A stretch of DNA of 64,000 nucleotides from Anodontia alba (GCA_964016985.1 OZ024833.1:64630687-64694686), one strand, 5' to 3'. Counted from the first letter of the stretch, positions 45,595 through 57,162 are shown. Numbers and translations are program-made. Notes: generated from the letters alone by a model not told the origin.

Positions 45595-47065
45595 CTGGTG
45601 ACGAAAAAGAGTATTTTAATTGTGCGCAAGCATATTAGAGAAGTTCCAAAGATGAAAGGTTCTGGAAGGTTTTTCTTTACTTAATTACATGCTAAATTTA
45701 TTCTTTTCTGTAGAAATAAACGAATATTTTTAACTGTGCGCAAGCGCATTAAAAAGTTCAGAAGTTGATTGTTTTGGAAGATTTTTTCTTTAATTCATTA
45801 AATACTAAATTCATTCTTTCCTGTAGGAATAAAATAATACATTTTCCATTGTACAAGAACATTAATTATTAGAGAAGTTCCACAGTTAAATGGTTCAGAA
45901 AGATTTTTCTTTAATTCATTTCATGCTAATTTTATTCTATCCTGTAGAAATAAAAGAAGATTTTCAAATGTGTGCAAGCGCATTAGAGAAGTTCCAAAGT
46001 CAAAATATTTCTAGGAGACTTTTCTTTATATTATTACATGCTAACTCCATTCTTTCCTCTAAACTTATTAAACTGTGCCCAAGCGCATTAGAGAAGTTCC
46101 AAAGTTAAATGCTTCTGAGAGACTATTCTTTAATTCATTTTATACCAACTTCATTCTTTGCTTTACATCACGAAACATGTCTATATAATTTTGACCCCCT
46201 TAAACCCCACTTTTATATAGTAAAACTGGGGTTGACAGGGGTATACATTATTTTTCTTATTTCTGCTCAAAAACATAGATTGTGGGTACCCGTTAGAACC
46301 GCCTCATCGAGGCGGTTCTAACGACTATCCACAATCTGTGTTTTTAGCAGAAATGTGAAAAATATCAGAGTTTTTTATCTGAAAATTTTCATTTTTTGGT
46401 GGTAAAATTTTCAGTATATTTGAATAGGCGTGTTTTCGTAATGAGAGACATTTAAGTGTGCGCAATATTAGAAATATTCCAAAAGTAAATGTTTCCGGGA
46501 GACTTTTCTTTAATTCATTATATGCTAACTTCATGCTTTCTTGTAGCAATTAAAGAAGCTATTTAACTTGGTGCAAGCACATTAGAGAAGTTCCGAATAA
46601 AACGCTTCAGAGAAACGTTTTCTTTATTTCATTACATGCTTACTCCATTTTTTTTGTAGAAATAAAGGACGATATTTAATGTGCGCAAGCGCAATTGAGA
46701 AGTTCAAAGTTAAATGCATCTGGGAGACTTTTTCTTTAATTCATTACATGCTAACTCCATTCTTCCTTGTAGTAATAAAAGAAGACATTTAACTGTGCGC
46801 AAGCGCATTAGCGAAATTTCAAAGCTGAATTGCTTTGGGAGACTTTTTTCTTTTATTCATTACATGCTATTCATTCTTTCTTAAAGATTTATGGAATAGA
46901 TTTAACTTTGTGCAAGCATATTAGAGAAGTTTCGAAAATGAATGCTTCTGGAAGATGTTTATTTTAATCAAATACATGCTAACTTTTGCCTTTTACTGAA
47001 GAAATAAAGTAATATATTTTACATTGTGCAAGATTATTTAAAGTGGAATGCCTCTGGGAGATTTT
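45546..47065 (-). repeat. Tandem array of ~112-bp units copied from the aminotransferase exon head and its splice acceptor
   Basis: About 11 degenerate units repeat the pattern TTTCTTTAATTCATTACATG, then CTAACTCCATTCTTTCCTG, then TGTGCGCAAGCGCATTAGAG. The first unit is the real exon start at 45594 with its acceptor. Later units (near 45678, 45790, 45908, 46016, 46130, 46508, 46620, 46730, 46845 and 46955) extend into the intron. On the minus strand they read like E-R-M-x-L-A-x-N-E-L-K-K-x-L-P-E, the exon's N-terminal peptide, and at least seven keep an AG near the acceptor position. A palindromic MITE (46166-46443) interrupts one unit. The array ends in a partial unit near 47065. Confidence 0.8.
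46166..46443 (-). mobile_element. Three-hairpin MITE (family A) inside the exon-head array
   Basis: Complete copy inserted in the sixth unit of the array at 45546-47065, so it is younger than the array. Confidence 0.87.
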
Positions 47066-47106
47066 CTGGGACGATAGGCATAAACGGGTTAAGATTAGCT
47101 ATATAT

Positions 47107-47382
47107 CATTACGTAAACACGCCTATTCAAATATAAAGAAAATTTCACCTCTAAAAACTGAAAATTTTCAGATAAAAAACTCTGATATTTTTAATATTTC
47201 TGCTTAAAACATAGATTGTGGGTACTCGTTAGAACCGCCTCGACAAGGCGGTTCTAACGAGTACCCGCAATCTATGTTTTGAGCAGAAATAAGAAAACAT
47301 AATGTATACCCCCGTACACCCCAGTTTTACTGTATAAAAGTGGGGTTTAAGGGGGTCAATATTATATAGGCGTGTTTTCATG
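47107..47382 (+). mobile_element. Three-hairpin MITE (family A)
   Basis: Begins CATTACGTAAACACGCC and ends GGCGTGTTTTCATG. It sits just past the end of the exon-head array in the aminotransferase intron. Confidence 0.85.
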
Positions 47383-47555
47383 AAAGCACTAAGAAAAAAT
47401 TCGACATTATATTTTTTATTATTAATTTTTTTCAGAGTAATTAGCCATGAATCGTCTGCTTGAAATATTAAAGCTAACTATTTTTTCAGAGAAAATAAGA
47501 CTTGACATTCAAAGTGAATTGTCTGCTAGAAATATTAAAGCTAGTTATCGATTAA

Positions 47556-47728
47556 CCCTTGAGGCGCTAAGAAAAATTGTAACAGGCGACATTATATTTT
47601 CTTTTAAAACTATTTTTCAGAGAAAATAAGACTTGGCATTTCATGAAATGACAATCCTTATTTTCTCTGAAAAATAAAAAACAAAACCAAAATGCCGCCT
47701 GCTGCAATTGTTATTTGTGCTTTAAAGT
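47556..47728. mobile_element. Probable piggyBac-like MITE, diverged
   Basis: TTAA|CCCTTGAGGCGCTAAG at the left and a weaker TGCTTTAAAGT|TTAA at the right; the interior CAGAGAAAATAAGACTTGGC block matches the element at 25823. Flanking sequence from 47440 to 47830 is packed with fragments of the same family. Confidence 0.5.
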
Positions 47729-47859
47729 TTAATACTGTTTTAGTACTATTACTAGGTAGTCGATTCACATGACAAATCAAACCTTACTTTTTCCGAAGAA
47801 ATAAATAAAAATGTCGTCTGCTGCAGTTGCAATTAGCATTTTAAAGATGATCTCTCTAC

Positions 47860-47974
47860 CTTATACTCTTGTCTCAGATTTGTGAGGTGACCGGCCAGTA
47901 AGCCCTCCTTCATGGCGGTGGCCATTAATTTGGATGTGTAGTGATTGAAGGAGCCACCACTCCAGGCTGTATTA
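47860..47974 (-). CDS. Class I/II aminotransferase, exon after the PLP exon (copy 2)
   Basis: This 115-nt minus-strand exon has a CTGTTCCAG acceptor and a GTAGAG donor. The first base completes an AGT serine with the previous exon, giving SNTAWSGGSFNHYTS. It continues through ATAMKEGLLAGHLTNLRQEYK and ends in phase 0. The GGSFNHYTS and GLLxxHLxxLRxxY pattern is the helix-rich segment that follows the PLP site in class I/II aminotransferases. The copy at 10425-10539 differs at one residue (RKEYK). A decayed relative of this same exon lies upstream at 48420-48492. Confidence 0.85.
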
Positions 47975-48144
47975 CTGGAACAGAGAAAACAAAGAAACAA
48001 AAAAATAAACACAAGTATGCTTTTGAGAACCTAACCTATTAAAGACTGAATAAACTCTCCCACGCTATATATTGGAAGATTCCATTTTCGATTTTAGGTA
48101 TGTCGGGCTATATTATTTCTAAAGAAAAAATGGTTGAATTCTTT

Positions 48145-48211
48145 GCAAACTGGGGAGGCCCTGATCAGACGCCGCGTTCTGCGGCGTCTGATATGGGTCT
48201 GCACTGTTTGC
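48145..48211. repeat. GATCAGAC hairpin
   Basis: Paralogue of 10717-10783 in duplication copy 2. Confidence 0.75.
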
Positions 48212-48419
48212 CAGCTACCCGACTTCAATTGGTTAAATTGGTTAAAAAGACTTTAAACACTTTTAAGGCAGACAACTCTGTCAAAATTGCGTTTTGTTAC
48301 CTTTTGAAAATGTGTCTACTTTTTTTCTCGGAGCCAGTTCTTTCCCCATAAAGTAGACCCATTTTCAGAAGGGGATAGGTGCGCAGGAAAGAAAACAAGA
48401 AGTTACAAAAGTTTTCTCC

Positions 48420-48492
48420 CTTGGCAGAAATGGCGATAAATCTACTAAATGTTTTCAGTACATTAAATGCGTAACCACTACAGGCAGTGTTA
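48420..48492 (-). pseudogene. Relic duplicate of the SNTAW aminotransferase exon (copy 2)
   Basis: This is the counterpart of 10995-11069. The frame is still open (SNTACSGYAFNVLKTF), but the acceptor is absent and a GAAA-rich tract precedes it on the minus strand. It sits between the PLP exon and the functional SNTAW exon. Confidence 0.5.
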
Positions 48493-48540
48493 TGGGAAGA
48501 AAGAAAGAAAAAAAAGAAAGAAAGAAAGAAACAAACATAC

Positions 48541-48612
48541 AGTCGACTCTCGTTATCTCGAAGTCCAAAGGCCTCTCTGAGAGACTTCGAGATATCCGTG
48601 TCTCGATATATT
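48541..48612. mobile_element. Tigger/pogo-like MITE fragment
   Basis: CAGTCGACTCTCGTTATCTCG with GAGACTTCGAGATATCCGTG. It is present in both duplication copies, so it predates them. Confidence 0.6.
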
Positions 48613-48967
48613 TACTTCCACTGAAAGACTATTCATCCCCCTTAGAACTACTATACAGGAATCGAAATGTAAATAAATAAATAAATATAAATGATAAATA
48701 GTACATGTAAGGTCAAAGACATAGACCTCCAAATGCACAGAAAGACAAGAGGAGGAGGATAACAAACAAACATAATAACACTTCTTTGAAAAGAATGAAC
48801 GAACGAAACAGGAACACAACAGAAGTGCCACCTTGAAAAAACTATAAGTAAGACTGCTCAGGCGGGGTGCTTAAACATGTCGTACATGTAATCAACCTTA
48901 GTCCTCATACTGCAGAAGCAATTCTGACCACGTACATATTTGTAATTTTAAGCTGCATCAGAATTAA

Positions 48968-49204
48968 CCCTTAAAGCGCCAAGAAAACCTACATCTGAAA
49001 ATGTCGTCTGTTTATGTCGTCTGCTGAATATTCTTGCAAACTTTTCAAACCTATTTTTGCATACAGGCAAACAGTGTAGACCCAGATCAGACTGCTCCTA
49101 AAGGAGCAGTCTGATCTGGGTCCACACTGTTTGCAAAAATTACTTTTAAAATCACAAGCAGATGACAAAGCAGATGACAATAGTTGTGATTGGCGCTTTA
49201 AGGG
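48968..49204. mobile_element. piggyBac-like MITE with TTAA target duplication
   Basis: The 237-bp insert lies between TTAA at 48964-48967 and 49205-49208, with perfect 13-bp inverted ends CCCTTAAAGCGCC / GGCGCTTTAAGGG. Duplication copy 1 has the empty site CAGAATTAAGGGCGAA at 11635-11650. Inside, at 49066-49135, is a near-perfect hairpin AACAGTGTAGACCCAGATCA and its mirror. Confidence 0.9.
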
Positions 49205-49305
49205 TTAAGGGCGAAGTTTCGATCGAGTAAAACGAGTTCAAGTTCCCGGTCCATTAGCCCTCAAGGAGGCATTTCTGCTAAATGTTAATGCATTTAATCA
49301 GGTAC

Positions 49306-49428
49306 CTCTTTTCCAGACATTTCATAATACGTTCCGGAGCCTCTATCCATCCTAGCCTTAGTCCCGGGCCTACGATCTTGGAAAAGGTACAGTTCGATAA
49401 AACATGACCTTTGAAGTCAGGATCTGTC
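49306..49428 (-). CDS. Class I/II aminotransferase, PLP-lysine exon (gene copy 2)
   Basis: On the minus strand this 123-nt exon has an AG acceptor (plus-strand ct at 49429-49430) and a GTAC donor. It reads [20 protein letters not shown] then [11 protein letters not shown]. The [13 protein letters not shown] motif is the fold-type I aminotransferase signature; its lysine forms the Schiff base with pyridoxal phosphate. It resembles the AADAT/LysN/fungal YER152C-like branch rather than aspartate aminotransferase, but the substrate cannot be assigned. The exon begins one base into a codon and ends after two bases, matching the next exon at 47974. The copy at 11741-11863 encodes the same protein with only silent differences, which argues for selection on both or a recent duplication. 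No upstream exon was found to the right. Confidence 0.85.
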
Positions 49429-49904
49429 CTGTAAAATACAATTTACCAGTTATTACATTAACGACTGAACCGGGTCACAGCATTCCTACAACATTGCATG
49501 TGTACCCACCGAAAACTCAGATAAACCTAGGCCTCCGCGCAGACTGATCAAAGAGTTCGCAGGGCACTATGTGGGTACCCAAGGATCAATGGTGCCTTCA
49601 GGTGGAAAGTGATAAGCCTGTGCGGATCTGAAACTTCGTTTGGCGCTCATGTATTGTTGTTGGAAATACTGATCCCCGGCTCAATTCACTTAACTGTTTA
49701 CTGCTTCCGCCGCACATGTGCATATACATTTTCAAATTTCACAGAGGAGCAACGTCATCGAGACAACTGCGCATGCTCATACGAGACTGCGCATGAGCGC
49801 AGTCTCGTTTGAGCATGCGAGATCGCAAAGACTATAGTTTGAAATGCGACCTGCATGCAAACTGGAGACAATTTGCATAAAATGTCAAATCTTTTTTTCA
49901 AGAG

Positions 49905-49998
49905 AAAATGTACGTTGTATGAGTACTCATTTGCAGCCCCTCGTCGCGACGCTTCAAATGAGTACCACAACATATGTTTTTATGGAGAAAAAAATATC
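49905..49998. mobile_element. Family B central hairpin fragment
   Basis: Paralogue of 12395-12500 in duplication copy 2, more decayed in the loop. Confidence 0.55.
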
Positions 49999-50011
49999 CG
50001 CGAATCAGCAC

Positions 50012-50100
50012 CCATAATATATGTTTTTAAGCAGAAATAAGAAAAAATAAGGTATACCCCTGTAAACCCCAGTTTTACTATATAAAAATGGGGTTTACAG
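50012..50100 (+). mobile_element. Family A MITE, right half only
   Basis: Holds ATGTTTTTAAGCAGAAATAAG, then TATACCCCTGTAAACCCCAG and the ATGGGGTTTACAG arm; truncated at both ends. It joins directly to a family B hairpin fragment. Confidence 0.65.
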
Positions 50101-50121
50101 TGATGGACATGACTTAAATAT

Positions 50122-50579
50122 TATTATTGCATAAAAAGCAGTGTCGCACGTTATTACATGTAACAGCCGTGCATTAACCGGCGAAAAGCAGTGTATTAAC
50201 AAGGCAATTCACGCGCTGTTAATGCACGGCTACGCAACTTTCAATATGATCGTATCGGGGCCACAGATTCGCTGCCGTTACGAGATGTGTACTGCCCGGT
50301 CCTAGAACGAGCATAGTCCGTGGAAATTGCGTTCGCGAGACATCGGTGAAAAGGCGAAAAAAAAAAAAAAAAAAAAAAAATAGTGCAAGAAATAACGCGA
50401 AATGTAGCAAATGTTTTCAGTTTTTATGCAATAATAGCAATCAAACATGATTTTTCAATACATTAACATTCGCCAGGTCCCTAGGTAGGTGTTGGAAACC
50501 GCGGCCTCCGGCCTCGGTTTGCAACACCTCCCTCGAGACCTGGCGAATGTTAAAGCATGAAAAACCATGTTTGATCCCT
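50122..50579 (-). mobile_element. Hairpin-headed element (family X), empty site in copy 1
   Basis: Reverse orientation of 57744-58160, with a poly(A) stretch at 50357-50380 and the same ACCTGGCGAATGTTAA hairpin at 50455-50555. Copy 1 at 15053-15065 reads straight through (AAATATTATTGAAAGGG), with an AT-rich target of about 5-6 bp. Confidence 0.82.
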
Positions 50580-50750
50580 ATATTGAAAAGGACGTAAACC
50601 ACCAACCTATCAATATTTGCCCTAAAGATTGTACAAGTTTTAGATTTTTATCTATTTACTGTTACAAAGTGGTTCCTCTGTTGGGGTCTTCTGTGTGCGT
50701 CTGTGATTTCATAAGTGGCGTTTGTTTTCTCTATTTGTTCCTCATCTCTC

Positions 50751-51031
50751 CATTACGAAAACAAGCCTATTCAAATATACTGAAAATTTTACCAACAAAA
50801 AATGAAAATTTTCAGACAAAAAATTCTGATATTTTTCATATTTCTGCTCAAAACATAGATTGTGGGTACTCGTTAGAACCGCCTCGTCGAGGCGGTTCTA
50901 ACGAGTACCCACAATCTATGTTTATGAACGGAAATAAGAAAAAAATAATGTATACCCCTGTAAACCCCAGTTTAACTATATAAAAGTGGGGTTTAAGGGG
51001 GTCAAAATTATATAGGCATGTTTTCGTGATG
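50751..51031 (+). mobile_element. Three-hairpin MITE (family A)
   Basis: Complete copy, CATTACGAAAACAAGCC to GGCATGTTTTCGTGATG, with a near-perfect central palindrome. Confidence 0.87.
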
Positions 51032-51084
51032 CCTTCTTTTGATGCCTCGGGAAGACTGTGCTTCGTAATTGTGGCTTTCCTGGG

Positions 51085-51165
51085 CATCTTCCCAGCAGGT
51101 ACACAACGTTGAAACAACGTCGATTCAACGTGAATTGACATTGTTTCAATGTTGTGTGCCTGCTT
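51085..51165. repeat. ACGTT-rich palindromic element
   Basis: CCAGCAGGTACACAACGTTG and mirrored CAATGTTGTGTGCCTGCTTGG enclose CAACGTCGATTCAACGTG. Confidence 0.6.
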
Positions 51166-51894
51166 GGTTCACTTATATCTTTGTTAACAGCCTACCTCCA
51201 ATCTGTCTACTGTGTCAATTTTCGCTAAAACGTAGCCATTTTTACTATAGGGGATAATGAAAATATTCGCTTTTTAAAACCGATGAATAAAATAAAAAAA
51301 TTTTGTGCATAAGCAGTTACGACAAAATGACAATATGATTTGCACTACACCAGGACAAACCTTTGCAAAATTACTTCTTCTGTGTTAAAAAAAAAACAAA
51401 CAAAAAAACAATCAACGTACTAAAAGTACTGAGAGGCGGGCAAGTAGCTAACGATTCTTTTTTTCTTTGCAGTGTTTTTGCAAAGGAGCCACCCTCTGAG
51501 ACTTTATTTTATATCAAGCAAGCTTCGGAAGCATAGCATTTGCTGCCGATAATATTTTTTTTACTACAAAACGTCTTTTTACTGAGGGGTTAAATCACAA
51601 GGAAGATGTAGAGACTTTGTCACTTTGTCACAAAGAAGTAGTCCCCGTTTCTTAGCATTACTTTTGTTTTTACCTCCCTGTAAGTGAATAAATGTCCTCC
51701 GACTAATTTTCAGTCATCCCTCGCAGAACATTGCGCAACTCGTTTTGCCATAAAGTCTTCACCAATATAGTTTGGATGCCCGTATTAAACACATTTGTGC
51801 CGAGTGGAATCTTCTACCTCAACTCTTTAGGTTGGTTCATTTAATATGAAAGGGGTGTCTGGTATCATGTTTTGTTCAAAATTTTTAACTTATC

Positions 51895-51961
51895 GCAAAC
51901 AGTGTAGACCCTGATCAGACGCCGCGTTCTGCGGCGTCTGATCTGGGTCTACGCTGTTTCC
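51895..51961. repeat. GATCAGAC hairpin
   Basis: GCAAACAGTGTAGACCCTGA and mirrored TCTGGGTCTACGCTGTTT; core CAGACGCCGCGTTCTGCGG. Confidence 0.8.
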
Positions 51962-52124
51962 AATGTCCATTTTATGGGACGCTAGGCTTAAATTGGTTAA
52001 GCTATCGTCTCACTGGTTTTTGCTAAAGATAGCTTTCCAAAGAACGCACCACACTTTGGCGATGTTGGATAATAAACAGTGACAGATCCATTTAAAAGGG
52101 GCAGTTCCAGCCTGGTTTAAAAGG

Positions 52125-53612
52125 GCAGTTCCAGCCTGTACAGAATTTACATAGGACTCTGCCCATGCATGGAATCTCATGATATGCACATCATTACCTA
52201 GGACATGACTGTTGTACATAAAGTACATATCCCCCTTTATCTGTTTCTCTTGCTTAGAGAGAGGGTTTTGTATAAAGTCACATATGAGCACATGGTTACC
52301 CCTGGAAAACTCACTCCACAGCTATCAGTAATACGTAATTTGATTACTTGATTTGCTGATAAAAACAGTAAGTCACTGCTAAAAATGTTCGTGGCACGTA
52401 TCTACTAACAGTAAGTTACTGCTAAAAATGCTCATGGCACATACTTACTTATACGTATGACATTGTAATTTTATCTTTAAGTTAGTTTCAAGCTGCCTTC
52501 ATATTTGAACTGCGTAGTTATTTTTGACAAATTTGACCTTTAATTTAACTGGGTACCAGTTCTTGTCAACCTATCATTTTAATATGAAAATAGGCTATAC
52601 AAATCTAGATTACTTTCACAAAATTTCTTAAAAATCGAAAACCGGTAACATGGTGTTTTTGAACATTTAACATGACAACCCAGATTACAACAAAAGAGAA
52701 AATAAATACAATAAGTGTTTTATAGTCAGGTGATATTTTGTTTTTCTCTCCGGTAAGTTTTTTTTTAACCATTATATATAGCTTCCTTAGAAACCCCTTT
52801 TCGGATTATTAACATTCAGTGGAAAATCAAAGAAATAGTTAAATTGCACCCTGTGGAACACCTTTGAAAGTGTTCGATAAAACCCTTCTTAAAATCAAAT
52901 CTAAAAAAGTATAGATAACTTGAACTTTGCTTTTGGCAGCGGATCTACTGTGGTCTGATGAGACAAAAGCCCGAGATAATAAAAAGTTCTGTTTAGCTCT
53001 AATTCAGTCTGTTGCTGAATAAAAATATGGAATTTCTGTCCTTCACTATGATGTAAAAATTGATGAATAAGTAATCAAAAATTGAACTAAAACAAAGGAA
53101 ATCTCTGCTGTTGATGCTATACAAATGCACGAAATCATGAATTAGAAGTGAAAGGACTGTTTGTTGATGGCTTACCTTGATGTATACATATTTTACAGAC
53201 AAAAGGCTCTTGTATTTCTTCCTTTAAAAACACCAATTTGTTATCACGGAAAGAGACAACTGATTAAATCATACAATGGGTCATCTGTATATGCTGATGC
53301 TGATGAGGAATGATAAGAAATTTATTGTATGACCCATACACATGTGATGCAACTCTGAATATAAACTCTTATGGTCTATATGATGACCCAACTACTTTTT
53401 ATAATTGGTGTTTGCTTTACCTTTTTGTCAGGAATGAATATTTAAAATAAATTAAATCTGATTTCAATTACTTATATGATGGATTTCAGATTATCTGGGA
53501 TGTTTTTGATCAGTCCATAAACATTTTGAATTTTACAGCAAACCGACCTTAACGCATATAATGCAATTTATAGACATGTTACCAGTCTTTAAATTTCCTG
53601 AAATTCCATATA
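52125..53612 (+). repeat. Direct duplication, unit 1 (~1.5 kb)
   Basis: Matches 54027-55497 in order: GTTCCAGCCTGTACAG, AAACAGTAAGTCACTGCTAA, TTCTTGTCAACCTATCA, GGTTCTGTTTAGCTCTAATT and GATGGATTTCAGATTAT. It has an extra ~350 bp (52600-52950) and a small internal AACAGTAAGT duplication. No coding content was recognised. Confidence 0.85.
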
Positions 53613-54026
53613 TTAGGAGAGGACATAAGTGGCATATTTTAGGCAAAAGTCAGACGTTGATATGTGGCATATTTTAGGCAAAAATCATAGGTGGACAACA
53701 ATTGGAACATATATTCATTTGAAGATGAATTTCTTCTTTGACTCAATTTTTAATGTAAAATTTAATCAAATTTTGATTTCAAATATGGTAGTAAAATATT
53801 CCTTATTGAGTTCCTTCACAACAACAATGGACAGAAATCATTTTGAATTGTTGATTTTATACCGATAGGTTTTTAGACAGTTATACCTTCTTTAAGCCGG
53901 ATGTATATCAGGGAGCTCTCCTGAGACCCACAATTCTTTGATTTGAGAAAGAAAGTTATTTTGATAATTGCTGGGCCTTGTGCAAATAACGTGCAAAATT
54001 TGAAGGAAATCCATGTGTGAATAGGG

Positions 54027-55497
54027 GGAGTTCCAGCCTGTAGAGAATTAACATAGGACTCTGTCCACACATGGAATCTCATAATACTATGCACAATTAT
54101 TGCCTAGGGCGTCACATTACGAAAACACGCCTATTCAAATATATTGAAAATTTTTACACCAAAAAATGGTAATTTTTCAGATAAAAAAATCTGATAATTT
54201 TCATATTTCTGCTCAAAAGATAGATTGTGGGTACTCGTTAGAACCGCCTCGTCGAGGCGGTTCTAACGAGTACCCACAATCTTTGTTTTTGAGCAGAAAT
54301 AACAAAAATAATGTATACCCCTGTAAACCCCAGTTTTACTATATAAAAGTGGGGTTTAAGGGGGTCAAAATTATATAGGTATGTTTTCGTAATGATATGA
54401 CTGATGTACATAAGGTACAGCCCTCCATTTGTCTGTTTCCTTTGCTTAAATAAACGGTTTTGTATAAAATCACATTCAAACACATGCACCCCCCAACCCG
54501 TCCTAACCCCTCCCCCTGAAAACACACTCCACAGATATCAGTAACTCGTAATATGAATGTCAGATTGGCTGATAAAAACAGTAAGTCACTGGTAAAAATT
54601 CTCATGGCATACATTTAATTATTTGTATGACATTGGAGCTTTTATGTTTAATTTAGTTTCAAGCTACTCTCATATTTCAACTGAGTAATTATTTTCTGAC
54701 AAATTTGATCTTTGATTAAACCGGCTTCCAGTTCTTGTCAACCTATCAATATGAAACTAGAACATTTTTTTCAGAGCCAAAAGCCCTAGATAATAAAAGG
54801 TTCTGTTTAGCTCTAATTCAGTTTGTTGCTAAATAAAAATATGGAAATTCTGTCCTTCACTATGATGTAACAATTGGTGAATGAGTAATGTAATGAAAGA
54901 ATCAACTAAAACAATTGGAAATCTATGCTGTTGATGCTGTACAAATGCAAGAAATCACGAATTAGAAGTGAAAGGATTGCTTGTCGATGGCTTACCTTGA
55001 TTTGTTCAAATTTTATAGACAAAAGGCACTTGCATTTCTTCTTTTAAAAACATCAATTTTGTTATCACGGAAAGAGACAATTGATTAAGTCATATAATGG
55101 GTCATCTGTATATGTTGATGCTGATTATTCTTGATCGAGGAATGATAATAAGTTTATTGCATGATCCATACACATGTAATGCAACCATGAGTATAAACTG
55201 AGTAGTACTTACAGTCTATATAATGGCCCGACTACTTTTTGATTATCGATGCTTATTTATTTATTTATTTATCTGTTTGTTTATTTATTTATTTATTTTT
55301 TTATTTATTTATTTTGTCAGGAATTGGAGTGTTTAAAATAAATTAAGTCTGATTTCAATTACTTATATGATGGATTTCAGATTATTTGGGCGTTTTTGAT
55401 TAAATAAAAAATGAATTTTACACTAAACCGACCTAAGTGCATATCATGAATTTTATAGACACGTTACCGGTTTTTGAATTTCATGAAACTACACGTA
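54027..55497 (+). repeat. Direct duplication, unit 2
   Basis: Partner of 52125-53612, with a family A MITE inserted at 54115-54394 and a (TTTA)n tract at 55255-55318. No gene seen. Confidence 0.85.
54115..54394 (+). mobile_element. Three-hairpin MITE (family A), empty site at 52195
   Basis: Complete copy. The direct duplication at 52125-53612 has the uninterrupted sequence CCTAGGACATGACTG where this copy reads CCTAGGGCGTCA, the element, then ATATGACTG. No long target duplication is evident. Confidence 0.87.
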
Positions 55498-55674
55498 TAA
55501 GTATTGTTTTCAAACGCAAACTGAAACCACTTCCAGTTTGAATAAATCGAAAATGATCATCATGATTCGTTTGGCCATGTATAATGCTATAGATTCGCAG
55601 AACTATAAAGAAATTTGAGAACTATTTTCTCTGTATAACGTTTTAGTGTAGGATTACTAGAATAGAGATACCTT

Positions 55675-55955
55675 CATCACGAAAACATGCCTATATAATT
55701 TTGACCCCCTTAAACCCCTCTTTTATATAGGAAAACTGGGGTTTACAGGGGTATATACATTATTTTTCTTATTTCTGCTCAAAAACATAGGTTGTGGGTA
55801 CTCGTTAGAACCGTCTCGCCAAGGCGGTTCTAACGAGTACCAATAATCTATGTTTTGAGCAGCAATATGAAAAATATTAGAATTTTTATCTGAAAACTTT
55901 CAGTTTTTGGTGGTGAGTTTTTTCAATATATTTGAATAGGCGTGTTTTCGTAATG
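55675..55955 (-). mobile_element. Three-hairpin MITE (family A)
   Basis: Complete copy, CATCACGAAAACATGCC to GGCGTGTTTTCGTAATG. Confidence 0.86.
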
Positions 55956-55999
55956 AAGCGGTCCCCAAAATTCAGTCGAAGACCATAGCTATAGATGGG

Positions 56000-56740
56000 C
56001 TTAACAGCCCACCTAAAAAGCAGCCAAACAAAAAACAAACGACTTTTGTTTAGAAAAAATGCCATTTATTTTAGGGGAACAAATGAATAGTTAACTCCTG
56101 GGAGAGTCTCTTTAATGACAAGTTCAGGCATTTTAGTACTTTGCAGTGAAAGATAAAGATTTCTCTGCGAAATCGAACCGATTATTTCACTGTTTCAAAC
56201 AATGGAATTACGACTTTTGGGTTTTCATTGTTGGGGACTATCTTTTTTCTTACGAATTCTGGGTCAAACGCCTCACGAATTCTGGGTCAAACGCCTCGCA
56301 AAGAAAAAACAAAAACAAAGACGTCAGGCGGATTTGTACCTACAGCGGCATTTCTCTGAGCAGATTTCATGCCTTGTATTGCTTTAAATTTAAAATTTAT
56401 TTGGCTTCATTTTCATAGTACCCCAATACAATACCCTGAACACGCTGAAGAAGACTAAACTCATGCGAAATGGCTAGGAAAAATGTTAGTTTCCCGAAGT
56501 AAGTGTCGAAGAGTACGGTAGAAGTTTAATTATTGCGAATAAAAGCAAACATGAACAGAAAATTGGACTTTTTTTTCAGTATAAGATAGAATTTCATTCC
56601 ATTCATGAACACCAAAACTACGCCACTCGTGAAAATAATACATTTGATGATCATTCGGTGAAATGAAATTCGAGCTTACACTGCAACAATCAAATATACT
56701 CTATTTATTTCCGTTTTCTAAGTTTTACCCATTTAGTTCT
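56000..56740. other. No gene seen
   Basis: A short direct repeat, ACGAATTCTGGGTCAAACGCC, lies at 56250-56300. No recognised element or exon. Confidence 0.4.
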
Positions 56741-56744
56741 AATT

Positions 56745-56995
56745 AGGGTGCTACCTTTACTCAGGTCCAAAAATGAAAGTAAGACATTATATTTCATTTC
56801 CTTTGGGGTCATTGGGCCCATTGTGGTATATTTAAAAACCAAGTTCTGCTCATGTATACCCTAGAGGGTGTAAGCAGTGTTGCAAACTTCATAACTGCTT
56901 ATGATGAGTCTCAACAAAACCGAGACTCCCATTTTCTAATCTGTAGTGTGTTCTTTGTTTCCAAAGGCAATCGTTTGGACATTTATTTTACCCAA
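56745..56995 (-). repeat. Inverted single copy of the 277-bp repeat
   Basis: The reverse complement carries GGAGTCTCGGTTTTGTTGAG, GCAACACTGCTTACACCCTC and CAATGGGCCCAATGACCCC in the same order as at 5856. Confidence 0.85.
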
Positions 56996-57162
56996 TCATT
57001 TTTATGATGGGTAAAATACCTAAAGTGCTTCAAGGTTAATTTGACAGGGACATCGCGGCACCTACCATTCTACCTGGGTAAAGCAGACTTTGCATGTATT
57101 CTCGGGAAAGCGTACTAATTTCATGGCGCATACAGTCATAGCTATAACTGTTCTTGTTTGGT

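Noticed and set aside
52125..55497. Possible gene within the 1.5-kb direct duplication
   Set aside because: Both units are AT-rich with no shared long frame, and the differences include many frame-breaking indels.
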